A program made the translations under genes and the position numbers. A stretch of 64,000 nt of DNA from Nitrospira sp. (GTDB taxonomy: Bacteria; Nitrospirota; Nitrospiria; Nitrospirales; Nitrospiraceae). The notes below the pieces were generated by a model. The model was not told the DNA's origin and searched no databases. It saw only the letters and a program-made list of their open reading frames with translations. Every line of letters begins with the position of its first letter. Position 1 is the stretch's first letter. The stretch spans positions 62,001-126,000 of the forward strand of contig JAOUHJ010000002.1 in assembly GCA_029865225.1 (NCBI GenBank). The letters are read 5' to 3'. Shown piece after piece: positions 38,313-47,342 of this stretch.

Positions 38313-40967
38313 ATGTCTGATGCAATAGAGTCAAGGAAAACTCTGTACCTGATCGACGGTAGCGCCTATATTTATCGGGCCTTCTTCGCCCTGCCGGCCC
38401 TGAACAATTCAAAAGGCCTCCAGACCAACGCCGTCTACGGATTCATGACTACCCTCCTCAAGATTATTCGCGAACACAAGCCGGACGGTCTTGCGGTCGC
38501 CTTTGACGAAAAGGGCCCGACAATCCGACATGAGGAATTCAAGGAGTATAAGGCACAGCGTCCGCCGATGCCGGACGGCATGCAAGCGCAGATCCCGTAC
38601 ATTCATCGGGCAGTGGAGGCACTGAACATTCCCGCCGTGAAGCAGGCCGGATACGAAGCGGATGATCTGATCGGAACCTTGGCTCGGCAGGCAGAGCACG
38701 CCGGCTACGACGTTGTGATTGTCACCGGTGACAAAGACATGCTGCAGTTACTGACCTCGCACGTTCGTATCTACGATCCGGTAAAAGACAAGTGGTTGGG
38801 TGAGCCGGAATGTGTCGCGAAGTTCGGCGTCGAACCTGGGCGCGTGGTTGAAGTCATGGGACTGATGGGAGATGCCAGCGACAACATTCCTGGCGTAAAG
38901 GGGATCGGCGAGAAAACCGCCATAAAGCTGATCTCGCAGTTCGGCACGATCGAGGAACTGCTGCGTCGCCTCGACGAGGTCGCACCCGCTCGTATCAAGA
39001 CTCTCCTCACTGACCAGGCAGAAAATGCGCGGCTCAGCCGGAAACTCGCAACGATCGATACGCGGAGTCCTGTTGAATTTCATCCGGACTCTTACCGAAT
39101 CCAACCGCCACATGAAGCGCACTTGACCGAGCTGCTGCGGGAGCTCGAATTCACATCGCTGCTCAAAAGCCTGCAACCATCGCCCAACCAATCGGACACG
39201 AAGACACATGCCATCATCATCGAAGACGAAGCAACGGCACAACGATTTGTCGGTAGCTTACCGGAAAAGACTCCGCTCGGCGTGCACTGTTTGTTGGCCG
39301 GCCAACCAGGTGTCCACGCAGACGTGCTCGGCCTGGCCCTCTCTACCGAAGGCCAAACGGCCTTTATTCCAATCGACGTGCACACCTTCATGCGAGCGAT
39401 CCTCCCACTCCTACATGACACACACAGGACAAAAGTCGTGCACGATCTCAAAGGTACCCTGCTGGCCTTCCACCGAATCGGCGTCAACTTGGCCCCTCCC
39501 TACATAGACACGATGGTCGGGGACTATTTACTGAATCCGAATCGCCGTGACCATAGCCTCGAGACCATTGTCGTAGAACGATTGGGTGAGCGATTGAGTT
39601 CACGAAGCCATGAACAAGCCAAGACACGGTCGCTCTTCGAGGTTGATACCGGCTCCCGTGAAACGGCAGCAACCGCTGCAGGCACCTTGCCGAAGCTCGG
39701 CCTGATCATGACCGAACAGCTGAGAGATCAAGGGAGCTTGAAGCTGTTCACCGACGTTGAGATGCCGCTTGTGCCGATCTTGGCTGACATCGAGCGGAAT
39801 GGGTTCCTCCTGGATGTCGAAGGGCTCCACGGACTGAGCAAGGAACTCGAACGAGAGCTCGATCGCATGATGGAGACCATCGCCGGAATCGCCGGCGGCG
39901 AGTTCAACATCAATTCACCAAAACAACTCGCGACAGTCCTCTTCGACAAACTCGGGTTGAAGCCGATCCGCAAGACAAAAACCGGCTACTCCACCGATGA
40001 AGATACCTTGACGCAACTCGCCACGCATCATGAGCTGCCCGCACAAATTCTCAATTACCGAAGTCTCAGCAAGCTCAAGTCGACCTATGTGGATGCTCTC
40101 CCCGAACTTATCAGGCCGGAGACGAAGCGGCTCCACACCTCTTTGAACCAGACCGTCGCCGCCACTGGACGCCTCTCCTCCACTGATCCAAATCTCCAAA
40201 ATATCCCCGTCAAAGGCGAGTATGGCCTGCGCATCCGCGAAGCGTTTATTGTCCCCAAGGGCCATGAACTCCTCTGCGCAGACTACAGCCAGATCGAGCC
40301 GCGCATTCTCGCCCATCTTTCGCACGATCCCCGTTTGCTAGACGTGTTCACAAAGGGAGAGGATATCCACATGGCCACGGCCATGGAGATCTTCGGCCTC
40401 CCATCCAATCAAATCACCAGAGACATGCGCCGCGCCGCCAAGACCGTCGTGTTCGGCATCGTCTACGGCATCAGTCCGTTTGGCCTGTCACAGAACCTGG
40501 GTGTATCCCAGGCCGAGGCCAAGAAATATATCGACACCTTCTTCGAAAAGTTTGCGGCGGTGCGAGCCCTCATGGATCAGAACATCGCCGAAGGGCGAGA
40601 GAAGGGCTATACCACGACCATCCTCGGCCGCCGACGGCCGATTCCTGAGCTACAAAGTGGCGATCCAGCGCAACGTGGCTTCGGCGAGCGCATGGCGGTT
40701 AACAGCCCCATTCAAGGTTCCGCTGCGGACCTCATCAAAGTAGCCATGATCAACGTCCACAAGAAACTCCACGAAGAGCTGCCACACGTGAAGATGATCC
40801 TCCAAGTCCACGATGAACTCATCTTCGAGGTACCAGACCATGACTTGGAGGAAGCAAAGCTGCTGGTGAAGGAGGAAATGGAAGGCGTCGGTACACAGAT
40901 AGGTTTGTCCGTGCCACTAAAAGTTGACCTAGGCGTCGGCAAAAACTGGCGGGTTGCGCATCCATAA
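38313..40967 (+). CDS. polA: DNA polymerase I
   Basis: 5' nuclease LIDGSAYIYRAFFALP; palm motifs DYSQIEPRILAHLS, RRAAKTVVFGIVYG, QVHDELIFEVP. Confidence 0.98.
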   Translation: MSDAIESRKTLYLIDGSAYIYRAFFALPALNNSKGLQTNAVYGFMTTLLKIIREHKPDGLAVAFDEKGPTIRHEEFKEYKAQRPPMPDGMQAQIPYIHRAVEALNIPAVKQAGYEADDLIGTLARQAEHAGYDVVIVTGDKDMLQLLTSHVRIYDPVKDKWLGEPECVAKFGVEPGRVVEVMGLMGDASDNIPGVKGIGEKTAIKLISQFGTIEELLRRLDEVAPARIKTLLTDQAENARLSRKLATIDTRSPVEFHPDSYRIQPPHEAHLTELLRELEFTSLLKSLQPSPNQSDTKTHAIIIEDEATAQRFVGSLPEKTPLGVHCLLAGQPGVHADVLGLALSTEGQTAFIPIDVHTFMRAILPLLHDTHRTKVVHDLKGTLLAFHRIGVNLAPPYIDTMVGDYLLNPNRRDHSLETIVVERLGERLSSRSHEQAKTRSLFEVDTGSRETAATAAGTLPKLGLIMTEQLRDQGSLKLFTDVEMPLVPILADIERNGFLLDVEGLHGLSKELERELDRMMETIAGIAGGEFNINSPKQLATVLFDKLGLKPIRKTKTGYSTDEDTLTQLATHHELPAQILNYRSLSKLKSTYVDALPELIRPETKRLHTSLNQTVAATGRLSSTDPNLQNIPVKGEYGLRIREAFIVPKGHELLCADYSQIEPRILAHLSHDPRLLDVFTKGEDIHMATAMEIFGLPSNQITRDMRRAAKTVVFGIVYGISPFGLSQNLGVSQAEAKKYIDTFFEKFAAVRALMDQNIAEGREKGYTTTILGRRRPIPELQSGDPAQRGFGERMAVNSPIQGSAADLIKVAMINVHKKLHEELPHVKMILQVHDELIFEVPDHDLEEAKLLVKEEMEGVGTQIGLSVPLKVDLGVGKNWRVAHP

Positions 40968-40991
40968 CCCACAACTAAGATGAGGTGACTC

Positions 40992-41249
40992 ATGCTGACC
41001 ATACGAATCTCTGTCGCGTGGACGATAGCTGCTCTCAGCCTTGGGGCCTTAGGGCTCGTGCTTGTCCTTGGTCAACCGTTCGCCGTCAAGGCGCAGGAGC
41101 CGAAACGGTTTCAGTATCGGATCATCGAGGTCCTTCCTGATACTCAGAATATGCAAACCAAGTTGAACGAATTTGGAGCAGCTGGCTGGGAACTCGTAGC
41201 CGTGTCGATGGGGGACATGACGGAGCCGAGGTTGATTTTTAAGAAGTGA
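40992..41249 (+). CDS. DUF4177-like small secreted protein
   Basis: Signal peptide; QYRIIEVLPDTQNMQTKLNEFGAAGWELVAVSM. Confidence 0.75.
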   Translation: MLTIRISVAWTIAALSLGALGLVLVLGQPFAVKAQEPKRFQYRIIEVLPDTQNMQTKLNEFGAAGWELVAVSMGDMTEPRLIFKK

Positions 41250-41631
41250 CGCCCGCGGCTGGTGAAACAAGTTCAAGCGATGCTTCTATAAAACGATCCT
41301 CCAAACCAGCGCACGGGTAGCTGCATAATACAGCTATGATGACGAGACCAAAAGCGTAGATCCACCATCCAACGCTTTAGAGTTGGCAGCTTTTCTGTAA
41401 TTTTGAAGTGATTCTCGCATGTTAAACAATGGGGCGTGTAAAAACTTTTGGGCATGGTACCTGGGTCGCACAGGTAGAATGATTGGAGGACGACCACAAG
41501 CCAAACAGACGGTCTGATGAACTTGCGTGAGAGGCTACCTTCTCGACAAACTAAAACATTGGCCGGTCTAAGGCCTTGAACGGGCCCAGCGTGCCATCAC
41601 CAAGTTCAACTATCTTCAGGAGAGTCCTCGG

Positions 41632-41949
41632 ATGAGAAAAGTCTTCGTCTCTCAGAACTTAATCGACGTCGAGATGCGCAAGGAGCGGCTTGAGCAGGCC
41701 GGCATCCGGTGCATGATCAAGAACCAACGGTTATCCGGGCTGGCAGGAGAGATTCCATTTGCGGAGATTTTCCCGGAATTGTGGGTCATCCAAGACGAGG
41801 ATGCCTATCGGGCGCGACAAGTCCTCGACGAAGAGTTAATCTCGCAGCCCTCAAACCCTGACGCCTGGGTATGCGCCGGATGTGGAGAACATCACGAAAG
41901 CCAATTTTCGAAATGTTGGAAGTGTGGACAGGAAAGCGTATCTCTGTGA
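41632..41949 (+). CDS. DUF2007-like protein with C-terminal zinc ribbon
   Basis: RKVFVSQNLIDVEMRKERLEQAGIRCMIKNQ ... WVIQDEDAYRARQVL; CAGC...CWKC. Confidence 0.8.
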   Translation: MRKVFVSQNLIDVEMRKERLEQAGIRCMIKNQRLSGLAGEIPFAEIFPELWVIQDEDAYRARQVLDEELISQPSNPDAWVCAGCGEHHESQFSKCWKCGQESVSL

Positions 41950-42132
41950 CGGAGTCACACTTCTACTCACATACTCGATCACTTCTTCCCGCCCACAACA
42001 TTCCAGACTGACCGCGCTAGAGGCAAACCCTTCTCACCAATGAGCTTCTCCATGGGTGAAGCGCTAGACTGTGACGCCTGGAACTGGTCTGTACCCTGCA
42101 CGGAAAACCGAGACCATCGACCCTCGGCCGAT

Positions 42133-42411
42133 CTACGGCTTCTGGCCGCTTTCATCCGCCTTTTTCAAACAGTCGTTAAACGCGAGTCGTTGTTGAACGA
42201 ACGACCAGAACATTTTGTATCGATTGAGCGCGTCCAACTCCTCCACATATTCCTTACACTGCTTCTCCTTCCACGGTTCGACGTTGTCCGGTGGCGCGGT
42301 CGCAATCCATGCTCCCCCGATAAGGACTGTAACCCCTAGAACCGCGCTTGCGATGATTATCATTCCTGTCTTGCCAATCATGAATCCCTCTTTCGGTACG
42401 TTGAAGGTCAA
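42133..42411 (-). CDS. Hypothetical small membrane protein
   Basis: Single TM segment (GMIIIASAVLGVTVLIGGAWIATAPP); no family recognised. Confidence 0.5.
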   Translation of the reverse strand: MTFNVPKEGFMIGKTGMIIIASAVLGVTVLIGGAWIATAPPDNVEPWKEKQCKEYVEELDALNRYKMFWSFVQQRLAFNDCLKKADESGQKP

Positions 42412-42458
42412 AAAAACCAGACGAGGCTTTGTTGACTCGCCTTTACCCGCTGAACCTG

Positions 42459-42546
42459 GTGCCGGAGACCGGGATCGAACCGGTACGGACCTTGTGAGTC
42501 CGAGGGATTTTAAGTCCCTTGCGTCTGCCTATTCCGCCACTCCGGC
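42459..42546 (-). tRNA. tRNA-Leu (UAA anticodon)
   Basis: Minus strand GCCGGAGTGGCGGAATAGGCAGACGCAAGGGACTTAAAATCCCTCGGACTC...GGTTCGATCCCGGTCTCCGGCACCA; encoded CCA and long variable arm. Confidence 0.97.
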
Positions 42547-42870
42547 AAGAAGGCGGATTTTAGCATAGCGAATCCATCCCCACAGCCACTTTTATCAGGG
42601 CCCCGTACCGCCACAGGCCTGCCCATACATACGACGAACTGTGTCAAACTGGCACCGCCGACTGCCTTCCAGGCGCACGCCTGCAAGAACAATGACCTAC
42701 ACGAATCCCGCTCAACGCTGTACGCTACTTCTCGTAACCCGGCGATAGCGGCTCCCTCACCAGAGCCAGTAGTTCAGTCCGGTGTTCTGCAAACGAAGAG
42801 ACGTTGCGTTACAATGTGCCTGTGCAGGGCTTGATATGACTGGGACGATAGTCGCAAGAGAGGTACGCTC

Positions 42871-43476
42871 CTGGGCACGCGCATCTCTGGTCTCCTACTC
42901 GGTACGATCATCCTCACTCTGGCGCTGCCGCCATCAGCAGCCGGGCAAGAGGCGGTACTTGATATTCTACCGCTCCGTCCCTTTAACTTCGATATCTCGT
43001 TCAACCAGCGCACCTTTGCACCAAAAACCAGAGTCATTGCGGCTCAGGTAGGCATCACCGCCCTGCGATACGGACCTCTGGAGATGAGGACGGTCTATCA
43101 ATACTACAGCCACCACACTCCTACGTTCGTGACGGACCAACATTCTTTGTTCTTAAACCCTCGCTGGAACAACTTCATCGACGTGCTCGATTTCCCCAAG
43201 GCCACACCGATCAATCGAGTCATTCGGCATGTCCTCTTTGGCCCACTGGAAGATCGAGCGGTACCCTACGTCGGAACCTTGATCGGTGGAACGCTTCCGG
43301 GCCGGGACCCCGATTCCCCGGGATACCTCTATGGCGGACAAGTAGGCGTGCGATTTCCGGTCGCTCGTGGGTTTTCAGTCGACATGGGGCTTCAGTACAC
43401 TCGGTTTGAAATCAACTTTAAAGGCCTGTCCGATCTCTCAGAACAATGGTTATTCACGATCGGGATCAGACTGTGA
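42871..43476 (+). CDS. Secreted beta-rich (outer-membrane-like) protein; possible CTG start at 42871
   Basis: In-frame extension upstream of ATG 43084 encodes a signal peptide (LGTRISGLLLGTIILTLALPPSAAGQEA); SD-like agagaggt before CTG. Confidence 0.55.
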   Translation: MGTRISGLLLGTIILTLALPPSAAGQEAVLDILPLRPFNFDISFNQRTFAPKTRVIAAQVGITALRYGPLEMRTVYQYYSHHTPTFVTDQHSLFLNPRWNNFIDVLDFPKATPINRVIRHVLFGPLEDRAVPYVGTLIGGTLPGRDPDSPGYLYGGQVGVRFPVARGFSVDMGLQYTRFEINFKGLSDLSEQWLFTIGIRL

Positions 43477-43525
43477 TGGTACACGCGCCATGGAATTGAT
43501 CGGACAACCAAGACGAGTCCCTCGT

Positions 43526-44560
43526 ATGAGTGAGAAGCGGGAGGTTGTCGGCTGGCAGGGCTTGAGCATCTGCCTAGCGGCCGTGCTGCTGTTGCAGGGC
43601 TGCGGGCTGATCTATGATGCTGTGACGGCCATACGACCGTTGAATCGTGACGAACTGTCCTCCATCTGCGCCCGTGAACGATTGCGTGTGGGTATCGCCG
43701 TAGAACCGTTTCGCCCGTTCATTTTTCCTGCGGTGTACACCGATGCTGGCATTCGGGTTACCGGTTTGGATATCGAATTGATCCGAGAAGTCGCCGACGC
43801 ATTGACCGCGCATTGTCACAGCCCACACCCGATCGTTCCAACCTTGCACGTCACCCGCTTTCCCGATTTGTTCATTAGAATGAATGAGGGTCAGCTCGAT
43901 CTATTTGTCTCGTCCGTGAGCGGGACGGTTCCTGGGACAAGACCGGCAGGCTTGTGGTTTTCAGCCCCTTATTTCCGCAATGACGGCATCGCCGCCATCA
44001 TCCAACGACCCGACGTGTCCGAACGCCTGTGGGCTCAATTCCGAACCCAACAGGGGAATTGGAACTCCCTCGCGGCCGTCCAAGAAAGCTTTGCCGGGTT
44101 GACGGTGGCAGTCCAAAAAGGGAGATCCGCCCACCTCTATGCCCAAGCCAACCTCAAACACATTCGCCTGGTCATCTGTGATTCGATTCCGGCAGCGATC
44201 GAAACCAAAGACCCCACGATCGATGTCATCCTCTCGGAACATTCCATTCTTGAGTACGTGACGAAGCGGGTCTGGCAGGACTGGCACCTCCTGACACGCA
44301 CCGACGGCACGCCCTTGATGCTGACTTACGCAGACCTCTCCATCGTCACGAACGATGAGCATAGACAATTACAATGGTTCCTCAACAACTTGCTCTTTCA
44401 GCTCCAGGAATCAGGGCGGTTGACCCAGATGCGAACGCGCTGGATCGATGAAGAATACGCCCCCACGAGGCGGGCCACCGCGGAAGGGTTGCCGCTCGAA
44501 GTCACACAGGTGCCAGACCATTATGACCAGGGGCAATGTCGCTTGGCGGAAGACTCATGA
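43526..44560 (+). CDS. Periplasmic substrate-binding (SBP_bac_3-like) lipoprotein
   Basis: Lipobox LLLQGCG; RERLRVGIAVEPFRPFIF...GLDIELIREVADAL; start could be 43490 or 43526. Confidence 0.85.
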   Translation: MSEKREVVGWQGLSICLAAVLLLQGCGLIYDAVTAIRPLNRDELSSICARERLRVGIAVEPFRPFIFPAVYTDAGIRVTGLDIELIREVADALTAHCHSPHPIVPTLHVTRFPDLFIRMNEGQLDLFVSSVSGTVPGTRPAGLWFSAPYFRNDGIAAIIQRPDVSERLWAQFRTQQGNWNSLAAVQESFAGLTVAVQKGRSAHLYAQANLKHIRLVICDSIPAAIETKDPTIDVILSEHSILEYVTKRVWQDWHLLTRTDGTPLMLTYADLSIVTNDEHRQLQWFLNNLLFQLQESGRLTQMRTRWIDEEYAPTRRATAEGLPLEVTQVPDHYDQGQCRLAEDS

Positions 44561-44576
44561 CAAAACGGAGGCGTAC

Positions 44577-45323
44577 ATGCTCGTAGTCTTGAAGGGATTC
44601 CTCTCGGCCGGTTTGCTGTGGGTGTTTCTCCATTCCCCAGATGGCTGGGCGCAAACTGCTCAGAAGGAGACTGAGAGAACGGCCGAACTGCTGGCGACCC
44701 TCCTGGATGCCGGCCGTGTCGTGGTCGAGCAACACCAACCTTTGATCAACGATCCACGGAAAGGCGATAAAGGTTTTTCACCCGATAACTTTGAGCGGCT
44801 GGTCCTCGATGAATTCTTTCGCCAGTCACAGATCGACCTGAAGAGCTCCGCTTCTTCATTGCCTCCCCACACACGAGATCTGTTGATGCGACTGCTCCAC
44901 GCCAGTAAGGAGGTCGTAGCGGATGCGCAATTTGTGATCAATCAGCGAGGGATCGGATATAAGAACTTTATCCCGGCCACCTTCGGGAGCCAAGCTGCAC
45001 GGAGGTTTTCCAAGCAATCACAGGTCACCATAAAACAGACGACGCTCGATCCGAGAAACCTGCAAAACACGCCCGACGCGTACGAGGAAACGGTCCTGAC
45101 GCGACTTGCCCACCAACCGGCCTCAACCACGCCGATCGTCGAATGGGTCAACGGTGGACGGTTACTCAGAGCGATAATGCCGATCTACTATTCAGAAGAT
45201 TGCCTGGTGTGCCACGGAAGCCCGAAAGGGATCCTTGATATCTCCGGCTACCCAAGAGAAGGCGCTCAGGCAGGCGATCTCGCCGGTGCCATCAGCATTC
45301 AGATCCCCGCGGACCATCGATAG
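44577..45323 (+). CDS. Tll0287-like/DUF3365 heme-binding sensor-type protein
   Basis: Start re-set to ATG 44577; C-terminal YYSEDCLVCHGSPKG (CxxCH), RAIMPIY. Confidence 0.85.
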   Translation: MLVVLKGFLSAGLLWVFLHSPDGWAQTAQKETERTAELLATLLDAGRVVVEQHQPLINDPRKGDKGFSPDNFERLVLDEFFRQSQIDLKSSASSLPPHTRDLLMRLLHASKEVVADAQFVINQRGIGYKNFIPATFGSQAARRFSKQSQVTIKQTTLDPRNLQNTPDAYEETVLTRLAHQPASTTPIVEWVNGGRLLRAIMPIYYSEDCLVCHGSPKGILDISGYPREGAQAGDLAGAISIQIPADHR

Positions 45324-45389
45324 CAGATCCAGCCGCAACGGAGGAGGGACACAACGGGTAGATCTGCCACCGATGATCGACGGTGGGGA

Positions 45390-45659
45390 TCAGTTCATGA
45401 CTGCGGCGAGTTTCGGGGTCTGTTCTTCGCAATTGTTGACAATCGGTAGCTTATGGTCAAACGCGACCTTCACACCGGACTTGACTGCTCTTCCCCACCG
45501 ATTGGTCTGCGCCTGTGCCTTCCGAGCATACCGGCTGATATCCCGACGCGTATCGGATCCAGTCTGTGGAGCGAAGAGGAGCCCTAGTCCCGCTCCGATG
45601 ACGGCTCCACCGGCGATGAATGCAGCTGCCTTGGCGACGTACTTCCCCTGCTCCGACAT
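45390..45659 (-). CDS. YtxH domain-containing protein
   Basis: AAFIAGGAVIGAGLGLLFAPQTGSDTRRDI. Confidence 0.85.
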   Translation of the reverse strand: MSEQGKYVAKAAAFIAGGAVIGAGLGLLFAPQTGSDTRRDISRYARKAQAQTNRWGRAVKSGVKVAFDHKLPIVNNCEEQTPKLAAVMN

Positions 45660-46108
45660 GGTGAACCTCCCTCATAAATGGTTATGATGTAGCGGACAAC
45701 CATCTAAAACGTGCTTCTGACGAACATATATCAGCATGCTTTGTGCCAGCAGGGGGCATGGCTAACGGTCGGCGATTTCCTCGGAAAATCAACGAGACGA
45801 CGCATACTGATTAGAAGTGACAAATATTGGGTCTCTTTTTCTCGACAGAGGAAGGCACAGTCGTTTCAGAAATCCAACACTTCTACACATTGGATCCTGG
45901 GAAATCATTTGTAGGCAAGGTTTTCCCAGGACTCTGTCCCGATCATCCTGTTCATCATAGACCCGCTTGCATTGATCCGTGAGCCCCCGTATGATCCGTC
46001 GGCAATGCTGCCCCATGGATCACAGAAAAGGCGCCTATCACCACGGTATTCTGAGTCTGTTCAGAATACGAACAATGCCATTCGGAGCACACTCCTGACA
46101 GAGAATAC

Positions 46109-46921
46109 ATGAGTGCACTAGCCTCGATACCGTACCCCAATATTGATCCCGTCATTGTCGCTCTGGGTCCCATTCAATTGCGGTGGTATGGGCTGATGTA
46201 CCTGATCGGCCTGATGGCGGCCTATTTCTTGATTCAGCACAAGGTGAGCCGCAAGGGACTGGAAATCAGGAAGGACCAGATCTATGACATGGTCGTCTAC
46301 GCAGCCTTCGGTGTGTTCTTGGGTGGGCGGATCGGGTATACGCTCTTCTACAACTTTTCCTATTACATCGAGAACCCTCTGAAATTGCTCGCAGTTTGGG
46401 AGGGAGGGATGTCCTTCCACGGCGGGCTCATCGGAACAATTGTCGCACTAATCTGGTTCAGCCGTAGGCAAGGGATTCCCGCCTATACGATCGCGGATCT
46501 GGCAGCCTCCGTCACCCCGATCGGGTTAGGGTGCGGCCGGATAGGGAATTTCATCAATGGCGAACTCTTCGGTCGGTCGACCGACATCGCGTGGTGTATG
46601 GTCTTCCCGACCGGAGGTCCGGTTTGTCGCCACCCCTCACAACTATACGAAGCCATGCTGGAAGGGCTCACGTTGTTTGCCGTTTTGTGGTGGATCGATC
46701 GACGTCCGACTCCTCCCGGTACGATCTTCTGGACCTTTGTGACCGGGTACGGTACCAGCCGACTGATCGTCGAACTCTTCCGTGAGCCGGATCAACACCT
46801 CGGCTTCATCTTTGGCCCCATTACCATGGGGCAGATTCTCTCCCTGCCGATGGTACTGATCGGAGTCATCATGCTCGTTCTGGGCTACCAGCGAGCCAGA
46901 CAAAAGCCAGCGTACTCTTAA
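46109..46921 (+). CDS. lgt: Prolipoprotein diacylglyceryl transferase
   Basis: IRWYGLMYLIGLMAAY-like, GGMSFHGGLIG, GRIGNFINGELFGR, HPSQLYEA. Confidence 0.97.
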   Translation: MSALASIPYPNIDPVIVALGPIQLRWYGLMYLIGLMAAYFLIQHKVSRKGLEIRKDQIYDMVVYAAFGVFLGGRIGYTLFYNFSYYIENPLKLLAVWEGGMSFHGGLIGTIVALIWFSRRQGIPAYTIADLAASVTPIGLGCGRIGNFINGELFGRSTDIAWCMVFPTGGPVCRHPSQLYEAMLEGLTLFAVLWWIDRRPTPPGTIFWTFVTGYGTSRLIVELFREPDQHLGFIFGPITMGQILSLPMVLIGVIMLVLGYQRARQKPAYS

Positions 46922-46946
46922 GAGTTCTAATCGATACTAAGAGTCT

Positions 46947-47324
46947 TCAGTACGGCATTTCGTCATCATCCAGACCGACATGGTGGCCGAGTTCGTGCAC
47001 CACCGTGTCGTACACTTCCTGCACCACCTCCTCGGGACTTTCGCATATCCGGAGAATCGGTCCGCGATAGATGGAAATTCGTGGTGGTGGCTCACCGCCC
47101 GGCCTGAAGAACGAATCGTCCGCCAGCGATTGGCCTTGATAGAGGCCCAGTAAATCATCCTTCTCGTCCAGCCCTAGATCTCGCAGGACATCCTCGGGCG
47201 GCTCTTCTTCTACGACGACGGCAATGGACTCCATGAGTTTGGCATAGGGAGTCGGGAGATCCGCAACAGCCTGTTGGACCAACGCGGCAAAGGTTTCAGA
47301 AGAGATCGGTTCTCGTCGAGCCAT
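46947..47324 (-). CDS. Zincin-like metallopeptidase family protein
   Basis: VYDTVVHELGHHVGLDDDEMPY. Confidence 0.9.
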   Translation of the reverse strand: MARREPISSETFAALVQQAVADLPTPYAKLMESIAVVVEEEPPEDVLRDLGLDEKDDLLGLYQGQSLADDSFFRPGGEPPPRISIYRGPILRICESPEEVVQEVYDTVVHELGHHVGLDDDEMPY

Positions 47325-47342
47325 GTTGATAGTCCATAAAAC

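Noticed and set aside
41250-41631. Intergenic minus-strand ORF (41273-41497) with CLTCENHF
   Set aside because: No SD, no domain and biased composition; probably non-coding.
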